NCBI RefSeq assembly: GCF_031191205.1
Contig: NZ_CP133470.1
Span: 1,681,501 to 1,745,500 of the forward strand
Direction of reading: 5' to 3'
Origin: Haemophilus parainfluenzae ATCC 33392
Lineage (GTDB): Bacteria > Pseudomonadota > Gammaproteobacteria > Enterobacterales > Pasteurellaceae
DNA: 64,000 nt
Shown: positions 21,105 through 30,054 of the stretch, piece after piece
How the letters are laid out: each line of letters starts with the position of its first letter
Numbering within the stretch: the first letter of the stretch is position 1
Program-made: the position numbers and the translations under genes
Notes under the pieces: model-generated
Told to the model about the DNA's origin: nothing
Database searches by the model: none
The model's input: only the letters and a program-made list of their open reading frames with translations

Positions 21105-21383
21105 TTACTTAATCACTTCCGCCGTATATTCCAATTTATGAATCGCATTAATCAATTGCTCATCAGAAACTTTTGGATCTTCTACAACAGTCACAGTTCT
21201 ATCTTTAATGGAGGCTTTAGTGGAAATCACGCCATCAATATTACGTAATTCTTTATTCACTAAATAAGCACAAAGCTGGCAGTTCATTTCATTCACTTTT
21301 AACACAACTTGCTTTGTTTCTTCCGCTTGTGCAATAGAGAAGGTGAATAATGAAAGCAAAAGTGCGGCCGTTAATTTCTTCAT
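21105..21383 (-). CDS. MerP-like periplasmic heavy-metal-binding protein
   Basis: 92 residues: a Sec signal (about 1-20, ending AQA) then one HMA domain. The metal-binding motif MNCQLC puts Cys35 and Cys38 in the usual MxCxxC positions. It is the last gene of a three-gene minus-strand operon with a MerT-like protein and a transglutaminase-like protein. It would carry a soft metal ion across the periplasm to the MerT-like membrane protein. No mercuric reductase or MerR is present, so mercury as the substrate is not shown. Confidence 0.85.
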   Translation of the reverse strand: MKKLTAALLLSLFTFSIAQAEETKQVVLKVNEMNCQLCAYLVNKELRNIDGVISTKASIKDRTVTVVEDPKVSDEQLINAIHKLEYTAEVIK

Positions 21384-21392
21384 TTTTTGTTC

Positions 21393-21755
21393 CTAATTAG
21401 AAAGCTCTAAAATCCATGGTAAAATGGTTGGATAAGTTAAGAAAAAGAGCATGACGATAAATACAATCCAATACAAAACAATGAGCTTTTTACGGGAAAT
21501 GTATTTGCTGCAAATGATTTTTTTGGAAAACATCAGCAACCAAAAACCGTAGGCAAAGGCGCATAATGAAACGATAAGCATCGGAATGCGTAAATAGTCA
21601 TATTCACCCAAACCGATCAACCATGTGGATGACACGCCAAATACTAAATAGATTAAAGGCGCAATGCAGCACAAGGTTGATGCCACCGCAGCACTTAGTG
21701 CGGTGGCAATCGCAACCCAAAAAGATTTATTAGAGCTTTTTAGAGACGTAGTCAT
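21393..21755 (-). CDS. MerT-like membrane metal transporter
   Basis: 120 residues from the ATG at 21755 (an in-frame TTG at 21776 is an alternative). Three membrane spans. The vicinal Cys pair in the first span (Cys29-Cys30, [10 protein letters not shown]) is the MerT hallmark. The cytoplasmic loop has one cysteine (Cys82, IICSKY) where classical MerT has two. Its start lies inside the transglutaminase gene, so the two are coupled, and it ends 10 bases before the MerP-like gene. Confidence 0.82.
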   Translation of the reverse strand: MTTSLKSSNKSFWVAIATALSAAVASTLCCIAPLIYLVFGVSSTWLIGLGEYDYLRIPMLIVSLCAFAYGFWLLMFSKKIICSKYISRKKLIVLYWIVFIVMLFFLTYPTILPWILELSN

Positions 21756-22836
21756 ATTTAAATTCTTTCGGGTCAAAGGAATTTAACGGGTCGCCGCCCA
21801 CTTCAGCATACGGATAGCCAAAGTTGTTGAGTGGAGCAAGTTCTGGTTGCGGATATAAATCGAAGTCACGCGCATGGTTAAAGCCAACCCAGTTTGCTTC
21901 CCAGTTACCGAATAAGTATTTGGCAACGGCTTGTGTATCCTTATCATCAACAGATTTTTTCTCTGCTAAACGCATTTTTGCCACGTCTGCAGAATCAACA
22001 GGCACCCAGCCGAATCCAGCAAGATAGAACTCAGCACGACAATGCTGACCACCACTTACGTTTGCTACGCCATGTTCGTCCGCACTACCGAATGCACCTT
22101 TGGAATATTTGCCCATTTTATCTGCTGCACCTAAACGAATACCGAAAATTTCACGAGCTGGAATACCGCTAGCGCGAGCAAGTGCAACGAAAACAGAGTT
22201 AATATCGGTACATTTACCTTTTAACACGCCAGTGGTTAGAATTTTTTCTACATCACCATCGCCACAGCCTAAAACAGAATTATCACGTTCCATATTGTTG
22301 ACGATCCATTGGTGAATCAACTCAGCTTTTTTCAATGGATTGGTTTCAGTGCCCACAATTTTATCGGCGAACTGTTTCACAATGCCATCAGTTTTAATAT
22401 GTTGAGTCGGTTTTAAATATTCTTGTACATCAACAGAATAGTGAATATCTTTTGGTGGTTTGTAATTTTCTAATGCACCTTTAACCATTGGTTCACGATC
22501 TTTGGTTTCAATCACCATTGTGATTTTTAAATCGCGTTTTTGTGCATCTTTATCCCAAGTCGCAAAGAGCGTTTTCGCACCATATTTGTTGTTTTCTGTC
22601 ACATAGGCATCCAAATAGTTACCTTCAAAATGGATAGATTTTACCTGTTGATACTCACCATAAAATGGTAAAGGCACCCACAGATTCGCTTGTCCTTGCG
22701 AGCCTTTTGGCGCAACTAAGTCATAAGTTTGAGTGAATTCATACAGATGAGAATCGGTATTGTAGTTTGGAATGTCGGTATTGGCGTAAGCCATGGAACA
22801 TGCGGAGAGCACCGCAGTGGCGATAAGTTTCTTCAT
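21730..22836 (-). CDS. Secreted transglutaminase-like protein
   Basis: 368 residues with a Sec signal (cleaved near AYA, residue 18). The transglutaminase-like core is visible in the second half: Cys209 in [13 protein letters not shown], His265 in [10 protein letters not shown] and Asp281 in [10 protein letters not shown]. All three catalytic positions are intact, so it may be an active cysteine protease or transamidase in the periplasm. It heads the operon with MerT- and MerP-like genes. I recall an equivalent trio in H. influenzae (HI1048-HI1050). Its substrate is unknown. Confidence 0.82.
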   Translation of the reverse strand: MKKLIATAVLSACSMAYANTDIPNYNTDSHLYEFTQTYDLVAPKGSQGQANLWVPLPFYGEYQQVKSIHFEGNYLDAYVTENNKYGAKTLFATWDKDAQKRDLKITMVIETKDREPMVKGALENYKPPKDIHYSVDVQEYLKPTQHIKTDGIVKQFADKIVGTETNPLKKAELIHQWIVNNMERDNSVLGCGDGDVEKILTTGVLKGKCTDINSVFVALARASGIPAREIFGIRLGAADKMGKYSKGAFGSADEHGVANVSGGQHCRAEFYLAGFGWVPVDSADVAKMRLAEKKSVDDKDTQAVAKYLFGNWEANWVGFNHARDFDLYPQPELAPLNNFGYPYAEVGGDPLNSFDPKEFKYDYVSKKL

Positions 22837-23016
22837 GAAAAGATCCTTCTAGTTAGTTAACAGTTAAAACTTAACACATTAGATAAACTAATTGTGGACG
22901 TGACTATAGTAGCTCATTTTATTTTCTAGTCAATATTGCTTTTTTATTTCAGCCATTTAAGATTTGCTAAAGAAATTCGAAGTAAAATACCATTTCTATT
23001 TTTATTGGAAAGAATA

Positions 23017-24084
23017 ATGATAAAACAAATTTTCACACAATCTCAACAACCAGAAGAGGAAGAAATTCTGCCTAAGCAGGAATTTTATAATGTTGAAACA
23101 ACCATCGATAATGAACCTTTAGAAGGGGAGTTGTTGGACGAGCAATTTGAGCAAATTGTGAAGCCTAAATCCAGTGGTTGGAAAACGGCTTTGAAATTGA
23201 CCGCACTTTTATTTTTAGGGGCGACGGTTGCGCAATCTGTTCAATGGATTTTGGACAGTTATCAAAACCAACAATGGATTTATCTTGCTTTTGCCTTGGT
23301 GAGTTTTGTGGTGGTGATGTTTGGTTTATCTGAAATCATCGCAGAATGGCGACGCTTAGTGAAACTCAAAAAGCGTTTGAATTTACAAGAACAAAGTCAG
23401 CGATTAATAGGTGAAAGTGCGGTTAAAAATCATCAAGTTTTTTCAGAACAGGATAGCGAGAAAGGAAAAGCCTTGTGTTTATCGATTGCCGATACCTTAA
23501 AATTGGATTCGCAACATCCCTCAATTGTCCAATGGGAAAAACAGCTGAATGAAAGTTATTCTGCTCGCGAAGTTACCCATTTATTCAGTAAGACGGTATT
23601 ACAATCTTTTGATAACAAAGCGAAAAAACTGATTACGAAAATGTCGGCAGAATCCGCTGTGATTGTGGCAATTAGTCCTTTAGCTGTGATTGATATGTTT
23701 TTTATTGCGTGGCGCAATATTCGTTTAATCAATAAAATTACAGCAATTTATGGAATTGAGCTTGGGTATTTTACCCGTCTTCGTTTGCTCAGAATGGTGT
23801 TAGTAAATCTTGCTTTTGCCGGTGCGACTGAAATCGTGCAAGACTTAGGGATGGATTGGCTTTCGCAAGATATTACCGCGAAACTTTCTGCAAGAGCTGC
23901 ACAGGGGATTGGCGTGGGATTATTGACGGCTCGATTAGGCATTAAGGCTATGGAGTTTTGTCGTCCATTAGCATTTGAAAAGTCGGAAAGACCAAAACTT
24001 TCTCATGTGCAAAAAGAATTGCTGACAGTGATGAAAGATGCAGTGTTAGGCAAGAATAAACTGAAAGAAAAAGAAGAGGTGTAA
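23017..24084 (+). CDS. ycjF: YcjF family inner-membrane protein (UPF0283)
   Basis: 355 residues from the ATG at 23017 (preceded by GGAAAG); a frame opening at 22936 would add 27 residues without a ribosome site. An acidic N terminus is followed by two membrane spans (about residues 65-110), then a DUF697 domain rich in hydrophobic helices. It contains two uptake signals (23200, 23415). Normally it overlaps or abuts ycjX; here the pair is separated by the sodC/mer-like block. Confidence 0.9.
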   Translation: MIKQIFTQSQQPEEEEILPKQEFYNVETTIDNEPLEGELLDEQFEQIVKPKSSGWKTALKLTALLFLGATVAQSVQWILDSYQNQQWIYLAFALVSFVVVMFGLSEIIAEWRRLVKLKKRLNLQEQSQRLIGESAVKNHQVFSEQDSEKGKALCLSIADTLKLDSQHPSIVQWEKQLNESYSAREVTHLFSKTVLQSFDNKAKKLITKMSAESAVIVAISPLAVIDMFFIAWRNIRLINKITAIYGIELGYFTRLRLLRMVLVNLAFAGATEIVQDLGMDWLSQDITAKLSARAAQGIGVGLLTARLGIKAMEFCRPLAFEKSERPKLSHVQKELLTVMKDAVLGKNKLKEKEEV

Positions 24085-24085
24085 T

Positions 24086-24120
24086 AAAAAAGTGCGGTTA
24101 AAATTGACCGCACTTTTTTT
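24086..24120. terminator. Bidirectional ycjF/prfB terminator from an uptake-signal pair
   Basis: Opposed uptake signals at 24090-24098 and 24107-24115 with flanking A and T tracts, between convergent genes. Confidence 0.85.
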
Positions 24121-24135
24121 GTATAAAAGAGATGA

Positions 24136-25234
24136 TTAAAGTCCCGCTTTCAAGCTTGCCTCAATAAAGCGATCGAGATCGCCATCTAGTACGGCTTGTG
24201 TATTACGATTTTCAACGCCTGTGCGCAGATCCTTAATACGTGCATCATCTAGCACATAAGAACGAATTTGGCTGCCCCAACCGATATCCGATTTATTATC
24301 TTCCATCGCTTGTTTATCCGCATTTTTCTTTTGTAACTCAAGCTCATACAATTTCGCTTTTAATTGTTTCATAGCTTGATCTTTATTTTTGTGTTGAGAA
24401 CGATCGTTTTGACATTGCACGACAATCCCACTTGGCATATGAGTAATACGCACCGCACTTTCGGTTTTATTGACGTGCTGACCACCTGCACCGGATGCAC
24501 GATAAACGTCAATACGTAAATCTGCCGGGTTGATTTCAATATCAATATTGTCATCAATTTCAGGATAAACAAAAACCGCAGCAAAAGATGTATGACGACG
24601 GTTATTAGAGTCAAATGGGCTTTTGCGTACCAAACGATGGATACCGGTTTCCGTACGTAACCAACCGAAAGCGTATTCGCCACTAACACGAATCGTCGCG
24701 GATTTTAAACCTGCCACATCACCATCAGAGACTTCCATTAATTCTGTTTTAAAGCCTTTACTTTCAGCCCAGCGAAGGTACATGCGAAGTAACATTTCCG
24801 TCCAGTCCTGCGCTTCTGTACCACCGGAACCCGCTTGTAAATCGACATAACAATCGCACGCATCATGTTCACCGCTAAACATACGGCGGAATTCTAATTT
24901 GGCAAGTTGTTGTTCAAGTTCGTCTAATTCAGCAACGGCTTCATTGAAGGTCTCTTCATCTTCAGCTTCAACGGCTAATTCAAGAAGCCCTTCAACATCC
25001 TCTAAACCTTGTTCTAAATTCTTGATGGTATCAACCACTTGTTCAAGTGAAACGCGTTCTTTCCCAAGTGCTTGGGCTTTTTCAGGATCGTTCCACACAT
25101 CGGGTTGTTCTAATTCGGCATTAACTTCTTCTAAACGCTCAACTTTTGCATCGAAGTCAAAGATACCCCCGAAGCACAGAAGTGCGCTCGGAAAGGTCAG
25201 CAATTTTGTTTTTGATTGGATTAATTTCAAACAT
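24136..25234 (-). CDS. prfB: Peptide chain release factor 2, with programmed +1 frameshift
   Basis: 365 residues, the E. coli length. The true start is the ATG at 25234 ([14 protein letters not shown]). After 25 codons the frame meets TGA at 25159-25157 in the context CTT TGA C, preceded by a GGGGG Shine-Dalgarno-like run. Shifting +1 at CTT continues as DFDAKVERL. This is the classic autoregulatory frameshift: scarce RF2 slows termination at UGA and favours the shift. The GGQ motif ([13 protein letters not shown]) and the anticodon-like SPF ([10 protein letters not shown]) are intact. Confidence 0.97.
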
Positions 25235-25312
25235 AATGACTAAATAAGCTTTTAAGTTAAATTAAAATTGAAATTATAAAGGAACTACAGAGGATTGGGT
25301 AGATTATTGAGC

Positions 25313-25350
25313 AATAAAAAACCTTATTTATTATTAGAATAAATAAGGTT
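25313..25350 (-). terminator. Terminator after the small exported protein
   Basis: AACCTTATTTATT (25320-25332), loop ATTAG, AATAAATAAGGTT (25338-25350): perfect 13-bp stem. On the minus strand it is followed by a T run. Confidence 0.8.
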
Positions 25351-25375
25351 CTTAATATAATTAAAAAGGATGAAG

Positions 25376-25846
25376 TTATTCCTCTGCAGGGAATTTTTCT
25401 TCTAATTGATCTGCTAATTTGTCAATAGCATCGTCTTTTGCGTTTGCTTTTGCGACAGCTTCAGGAACTTTACCTGCATTGTCAGCAGATGGTGATTTGA
25501 CTTGAGATAAAATTAGTTGAGCCACTTCTTTTTCAGCATCTACATATTCTTTATACATAGAAACAAGTGGTGAAACTTCTTCACTTTTAATACCTAATGC
25601 TTCTAATTCGGCTACATGTTCAGCTGCTTTTTTATCAAATTCTGCAACAGCAGCTTCAGTTGCGGTCACATTGCTACTTGAAGAGGCAGTAGCAATTGCA
25701 TCAAAACTTGCTTCAAGTTTTTGGCCAGCTGTTTCTTCCCACGCTTTAAATTTTTTCACTTCCTCAGCTTGTTGAGATGCAGCAAATGCACTAATAGAGC
25801 TGAAAGTTAATGCTGCAATAGCTGTGATTTTTAATAAGTTTTTCAT
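25376..25846 (-). CDS. Small exported helical protein, unrecognised
   Basis: 156 residues from the ATG at 25846 (GAGGATAT ribosome site). A promoter maps downstream of the longer start at 25903, which rules that start out. A clear Sec signal (MKNLLKITAIAALTFSSISA, cut after AFA) precedes a mature part that is charged and alanine/glutamate-rich. It lacks Cys and Gly-rich turns, so probably a periplasmic alpha-helical bundle. It sits alone between prfB and dsbC with its own promoter and terminator. I do not recognise a family. Confidence 0.8.
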   Translation of the reverse strand: MKNLLKITAIAALTFSSISAFAASQQAEEVKKFKAWEETAGQKLEASFDAIATASSSSNVTATEAAVAEFDKKAAEHVAELEALGIKSEEVSPLVSMYKEYVDAEKEVAQLILSQVKSPSADNAGKVPEAVAKANAKDDAIDKLADQLEEKFPAEE

Positions 25847-25901
25847 TGAGATATCCTCTTTGAGTAGAATTAAAAATTGCACCAGAATGGGTACAATTGG
25901 C

Positions 25902-25930
25902 ATTGTAATAAAGTATAGTTATTTGATCAA
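25902..25930 (-). promoter_or_regulatory. Promoter of the small exported protein
   Basis: On the minus strand TTGATC (25930-25925), a 17-base spacer, then TACAAT (25907-25902). It predicts a leader of about 50 nt before the ATG at 25846. Confidence 0.55.
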
Positions 25931-25977
25931 GTATTTAGTTGATCTTTTTAGCATGCTATTTGGAAAAAATAACAGTT

Positions 25978-26005
25978 TTGCATAAATCATCAATTACTTT
26001 ATAAT
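25978..26005 (+). promoter_or_regulatory. dsbC promoter candidate
   Basis: TTGCAT (25978-25983), 16 bases, then consensus TATAAT (26000-26005), 38 bases before the dsbC ATG. Confidence 0.45.
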
Positions 26006-26042
26006 TCAGGCTCATTTTCATAATAAATTAGGAACAACGAGT

Positions 26043-26729
26043 ATGAATAAATTACTGACCGCACTTTTAGTTACGGTTTCGGTTAACGCAATGGCAGATG
26101 ATGCTACAATTAAATCAAAATTGCAGGCATTAGGTGCGAAAAATATAGAAGTAAAAGATTCGCCTGTAAAAGGCCTTAAAACTGCTGTGACAGATCAAGG
26201 TATTTTATATGTGAGTGAAAATGGTCAATATGTTTTGCAAGGTAAAATGTATGAATTAACGAATAAAGGTCCTGTTGATGTAGCGAGTAAATTTCTGGCG
26301 GATAAAGTGAACGCATTAAAAAATGAAATGATTGTTTATCCGGCAAAAAATGAAAAACATATTGTGACAGTATTCATGGATATCACTTGCCATTATTGTC
26401 ATTTACTCCATCAACAAATAAAAGAGTACAATGATTTAGGTATTACTATTCGTTATTTGGCATTTCCTCGAGCAGGAATGAATGAAACTGCTCGCCAAAT
26501 GGAAGCAATTTGGACGGCAAAAGATCCTGTATTTGCATTGAACGAAGCAGAAAAAGGTAACTTACCGAAAGAATTGAAAACCCCTAATATTGTAAAAAAA
26601 CACTATGATTTAGGTATACAACTTGGTGTGAAAGGTACGCCAAGTATTGTGACTTCAACAGGTGAAATGCTTGGCGGGTATTTAAAACCTCAAGATTTAT
26701 TAGCTGTGTTACAAGAATCAGCACAATAA
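26043..26729 (+). CDS. dsbC: Thiol:disulfide interchange protein DsbC
   Basis: 228 residues with a Sec signal (cut after AMA, residue 18). The N-terminal dimerisation domain is followed by a thioredoxin-like domain with the CHYC active site (Cys116, Cys119) and the cis-Pro in KGTPSIV. It is a periplasmic isomerase that corrects wrong disulfides and is kept reduced by DsbD. An uptake signal lies inside the signal peptide region (26058). A weak GC hairpin at 26742 separates it from recJ; dsbC-recJ adjacency is conserved widely. Confidence 0.96.
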   Translation: MNKLLTALLVTVSVNAMADDATIKSKLQALGAKNIEVKDSPVKGLKTAVTDQGILYVSENGQYVLQGKMYELTNKGPVDVASKFLADKVNALKNEMIVYPAKNEKHIVTVFMDITCHYCHLLHQQIKEYNDLGITIRYLAFPRAGMNETARQMEAIWTAKDPVFALNEAEKGNLPKELKTPNIVKKHYDLGIQLGVKGTPSIVTSTGEMLGGYLKPQDLLAVLQESAQ

Positions 26730-26741
26730 TTATTAGTAGTG

Positions 26742-26766
26742 AGGGCGTATTGTATGCGCCCTTAAA
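26742..26766 (+). terminator. Weak hairpin after dsbC
   Basis: AGGGCG (26742-26747) and CGCCCT (26757-26762) form a 6-bp GC stem with a 9-base loop, but the following T run is poor, so readthrough into recJ is likely. Confidence 0.35.
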
Positions 26767-26830
26767 ATATTCATGTCATCAAAGTACATATCGAATGTTC
26801 CTTTAATGTAATTTTAAATAACGAAACACC

Positions 26831-28558
26831 GTGAAAAAACTCATTAAACGTCGTGAAATTCCTGGCGGAAATCCTGTTTCAGATAATACATTACTCGATC
26901 GTCTCTATCGTTCTCGTCATATAAAAAATAGTCAAGAATTAGACCGCACTTTGCAATCAATGCTAAATCCCAATCAATTATACGGTATTCAACAAGCCGT
27001 AGATTTATTGGTTGAAGCTTATCAACAGCAACAAAAGATTGTTATCGTCGGCGATTTTGATGCCGATGGAGCAACCAGTACGGCACTTTCTGTCTTGGCT
27101 TTATGTATGCTTGGTTTTACTGATGTAGAATATCTTGTGCCGAATCGTTTTGAACAGGGTTATGGTTTGAGTGTGCCTGTTGCTGAAATGGCAATGGAAA
27201 AAGGCGTGCAGTTATTGATGACAGTAGATAACGGGGTATCATCCTTTGAGGGCGTAGCGTATTTAAAAGAGCAGGGCATCAAGGTGTTGATTACCGATCA
27301 CCACTTGCCACCAGAAATACTGCCGAATGCTGATGCTATTGTTAATCCAAATTTGCAACAATGTGATTTCCCTTCAAAATGTTTAGCTGGTGTAGGTGTG
27401 GCATTTTATTTAATGCTTGCTTTACGAGCTAAATTTCGTGAGTTGGGTATTTTTACGGCAGAAACACAACCTAATTTTACTGAGCTACTGGATTTAGTCG
27501 CGCTCGGTACAATTGCAGATGTTGTTCCTCTTGATCAAAATAACCGCATTTTAGCTCATCAAGGGTTGATGCGAATTCGTGCGAAACGTTGTCGCCCTGG
27601 AATTATTGCTCTCGCGGAAGTGGCTAATCGAGAAGTTGAAAAACTTTGCTCGGCTGATTTAGGCTTTGCGATTGCACCACGTTTAAATGCTGCAGGGCGA
27701 TTAGATAATATGTCTGTCGGTGTGGAGTTATTACTTGCAGAAAGCATGCAAGAGGCAAGAGAACAAGCTTTGGATTTGGACAGCTTAAATCAGGCTAGAA
27801 AAGAAATTGAACAAGGCATGAAGCTCGAGGCTTTAGAAATTTGCCGCAATCTCACCGCACTTTCTGATGAATTACCGATGGGAATAACCTTATTTCAGAA
27901 AGATTGGCATCAAGGTGTATTAGGCATTGTAGCTTCTCGTATTAAAGATCAATACCATCGACCAGTCATTGCTTTTGCACAAGATCAAGAAGGTATTATA
28001 AAAGGTTCTGCACGTTCAATTGAAGGCTTGCATATGCGCGATGTATTAGAACGCATCCATTCTCAACATCCGGATATGATTTTAAAATTTGGTGGTCATG
28101 CTATGGCAGCAGGATTAAGCATTAAAGAAAGCTTTTTCTCTGATTTTCAAAAGATTTTTAATCAAACGGTGCAAGATTGGTTAAATGAAGATCAATTACA
28201 AGGAGTGATTTGGACGGATGGCGAACTTCAAGCAAATGAATTTAGTATTGAAACGGCAGAAGTGATAAAATCTGGTGGACCTTGGGGACAAGCTTTTCCT
28301 GAGCCTGTTTTTGATGGTGAATTTAAAATTTTTGAGCAACGTACTATTGGGCAAAATCAAAATCATTTAAAAATGCTTGTTGAGCCTAGAAATGGCGGTC
28401 CATTATTAGATGCCATTGCGTTTAATATTGATACTCGGTATTATCCCGATTTGTCTATTAAACAGGCAAGGTTTGCTTATAAATTAGAAATTAATGAGTT
28501 TCGAGGAAATCGAAACGTCCAATTATTAGTCGATTATATTGAGCCAGTTAGTTTATGA
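26831..28558 (+). CDS. recJ: Single-stranded-DNA exonuclease RecJ
   Basis: 575 residues from a GTG start, the E. coli length. It degrades single-stranded DNA 5' to 3' in recombination and mismatch repair. DHH-family motifs are in order: GDFDADGATST, TVDNGVSS, ITDHHLPP and ALGTIADVVPL in the N-terminal domain. The DHHA1 motif FGGHAMAAGLSI and a C-terminal OB-fold follow. Its stop overlaps the next gene start (ATGA). Confidence 0.96.
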   Translation: MKKLIKRREIPGGNPVSDNTLLDRLYRSRHIKNSQELDRTLQSMLNPNQLYGIQQAVDLLVEAYQQQQKIVIVGDFDADGATSTALSVLALCMLGFTDVEYLVPNRFEQGYGLSVPVAEMAMEKGVQLLMTVDNGVSSFEGVAYLKEQGIKVLITDHHLPPEILPNADAIVNPNLQQCDFPSKCLAGVGVAFYLMLALRAKFRELGIFTAETQPNFTELLDLVALGTIADVVPLDQNNRILAHQGLMRIRAKRCRPGIIALAEVANREVEKLCSADLGFAIAPRLNAAGRLDNMSVGVELLLAESMQEAREQALDLDSLNQARKEIEQGMKLEALEICRNLTALSDELPMGITLFQKDWHQGVLGIVASRIKDQYHRPVIAFAQDQEGIIKGSARSIEGLHMRDVLERIHSQHPDMILKFGGHAMAAGLSIKESFFSDFQKIFNQTVQDWLNEDQLQGVIWTDGELQANEFSIETAEVIKSGGPWGQAFPEPVFDGEFKIFEQRTIGQNQNHLKMLVEPRNGGPLLDAIAFNIDTRYYPDLSIKQARFAYKLEINEFRGNRNVQLLVDYIEPVSL

Positions 28559-29268
28559 AAAAATTTTGGCAGAATACATTTAAAGGATCATTTGCAATGA
28601 TGTTGCTGAGCGTGACAAATGTCGCATTCGGTGAAGTCAATGCGAAGGATTTTTCTGCCAAAAATTCACCACACTTACCGCCTGCAAATGTGACACAGTT
28701 TGAAGACGGTAGAGATTATTTTTCATATCAAGAACCTATTGAGCAGATTAGAAGAAGTGATAGTAGAATTCCTATCCAATTTTTCTTTGATTACGACTGT
28801 CGGGTTTGTTCTTCAGCTCAAGATATCTTGCAACTTTATAGCCAAATTCGCCCTAATAAGGTGGAATTAGAAGAATATCCTGTCGCCACGAATGAGGCTA
28901 GATTTTCAGCGACAATATTCTATACATTACAGCGTTTAAAAGTGGGCGAGTTATCGGATACGCTGTTATTTGAAACTTCTGAAAAGGCGCGTTATACCGA
29001 ATTATCTACATTAGATAAGATGCGTGAATGGGTAATCTCGCAAGGAATTAGTAAAGTTGAATTTAACAAAGTTGTGCATTCTTCAGAAGTGAAAAAGGAT
29101 GTAAGTAACGCTATTAATTTGACGGAAGAATATGGTGTTTTTACTTTTCCTTATGTAGTTATAGGTGGGAAATATGTTCTCACCGCAAGTACGCTGTATA
29201 ACGATGATTATGGAGTGGCAGTATTAGATTTCTTAGTGAATAAACTCGAACAAGAAAGGAAAAATTAA
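28555..29268 (+). CDS. DsbA-like exported thioredoxin-fold protein
   Basis: 237 residues overlapping recJ by 4 bases and mtnN by 1. The N terminus carries a basic stretch and a hydrophobic segment ending VAFG, so it is probably exported. The active site is CRVC (Cys82, Cys85) in [14 protein letters not shown], with the cis-Pro in [10 protein letters not shown], the two hallmarks of a DsbA-fold oxidoreductase. Position and coupling match the uncharacterised gene between recJ and mtnN in H. influenzae. Whether it oxidises or reduces is unknown. Confidence 0.75.
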   Translation: MKKFWQNTFKGSFAMMLLSVTNVAFGEVNAKDFSAKNSPHLPPANVTQFEDGRDYFSYQEPIEQIRRSDSRIPIQFFFDYDCRVCSSAQDILQLYSQIRPNKVELEEYPVATNEARFSATIFYTLQRLKVGELSDTLLFETSEKARYTELSTLDKMREWVISQGISKVEFNKVVHSSEVKKDVSNAINLTEEYGVFTFPYVVIGGKYVLTASTLYNDDYGVAVLDFLVNKLEQERKN

Positions 29269-29957
29269 TGAAAATCGGGATTGTTGGTGCAATGGCACAA
29301 GAAGTGGAGATTTTATCCCAATTAATGACAGATAAAAAAGAGACAAAAGTTGCAAGTGCGGTCATTTTTGAAGGCAAAATTAATGGCAAAGAGATCGCGT
29401 TATTGCAATCTGGGATTGGTAAAGTCGCGGCAGCTATTGGTACCACAGCTTTATTACAATTGGCTAAACCGGATGTGGTTTTAAATACGGGCTCAGCGGG
29501 TGGTGTTGCGAAAGGCTTAAAAGTGGGGGATATCGTTATTTCAGATGAAACCCGATATCACGATGCCGATGTGACAGCTTTTGGCTATGAAAAAGGTCAA
29601 TTACCTGCAAATCCAGCTGCTTTTCTTTCAGATAAACAATTAGCAGATTTAGCCGATGAAATTGCCCAATCACAAGGACAAAATGTAAAACGCGGTTTAA
29701 TTTGCTCTGGTGATAGTTTTATTAATAGCGAAGAAAAAATTGCTCAAATTAAAGTTGATTTCCCAAATGTGACTGCAGTAGAAATGGAAGCCACGGCGAT
29801 TGCGCAAGTTTGTCATGCCTTTAACGTACCTTTTGTGGTCGTTCGGGCAATTTCGGATGCAGGCGATGGCGAAGCGAGTATGTCTTTTGAAGAGTTCTTA
29901 CCGTTAGCTGCAAAACAGTCTTCGGCATTAGTATTAGGGATGATAGACAGACTGTAG
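29268..29957 (+). CDS. mtnN: 5'-methylthioadenosine/S-adenosylhomocysteine nucleosidase
   Basis: 229 residues. It cleaves adenine from methylthioadenosine and S-adenosylhomocysteine, feeding LuxS/AI-2 and methionine recycling. The opening [16 protein letters not shown] carries the active-site Glu, [16 protein letters not shown] and [11 protein letters not shown] are family motifs, and the catalytic Asp is in [11 protein letters not shown]. It overlaps the DsbA-like stop (TAATG) and ends at a bidirectional hairpin. Confidence 0.97.
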   Translation: MKIGIVGAMAQEVEILSQLMTDKKETKVASAVIFEGKINGKEIALLQSGIGKVAAAIGTTALLQLAKPDVVLNTGSAGGVAKGLKVGDIVISDETRYHDADVTAFGYEKGQLPANPAAFLSDKQLADLADEIAQSQGQNVKRGLICSGDSFINSEEKIAQIKVDFPNVTAVEMEATAIAQVCHAFNVPFVVVRAISDAGDGEASMSFEEFLPLAAKQSSALVLGMIDRL

Positions 29958-30011
29958 TAATAATCTTTTAATAAGATAATAAATTCTAAAATTGAATCAT
30001 AAACATTATTT

Positions 30012-30043
30012 AAAAAGGCATAGTTAATTGACTATGCCTTTTT
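30012..30043. terminator. Bidirectional terminator between mtnN and hup
   Basis: AAAAAGGCATAGT (30012-30024), loop TAATTG, ACTATGCCTTTTT (30031-30043): perfect 13-bp stem with A and T flanks between convergent genes. Confidence 0.9.
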
Positions 30044-30054
30044 ATATAAACCCA

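Noticed and set aside
21105..21755. Mercury-resistance (mer) operon
   Set aside because: MerT- and MerP-like proteins are present but there is no MerA, MerR or mer operator, and the MerT-like protein lacks the second cytoplasmic cysteine.
24136..25230. A prfB frame starting at 25230 with N terminus [11 protein letters not shown]
   Set aside because: It is the zero frame read backwards through the programmed frameshift site; the conserved RF2 N terminus is in the other frame from 25234.
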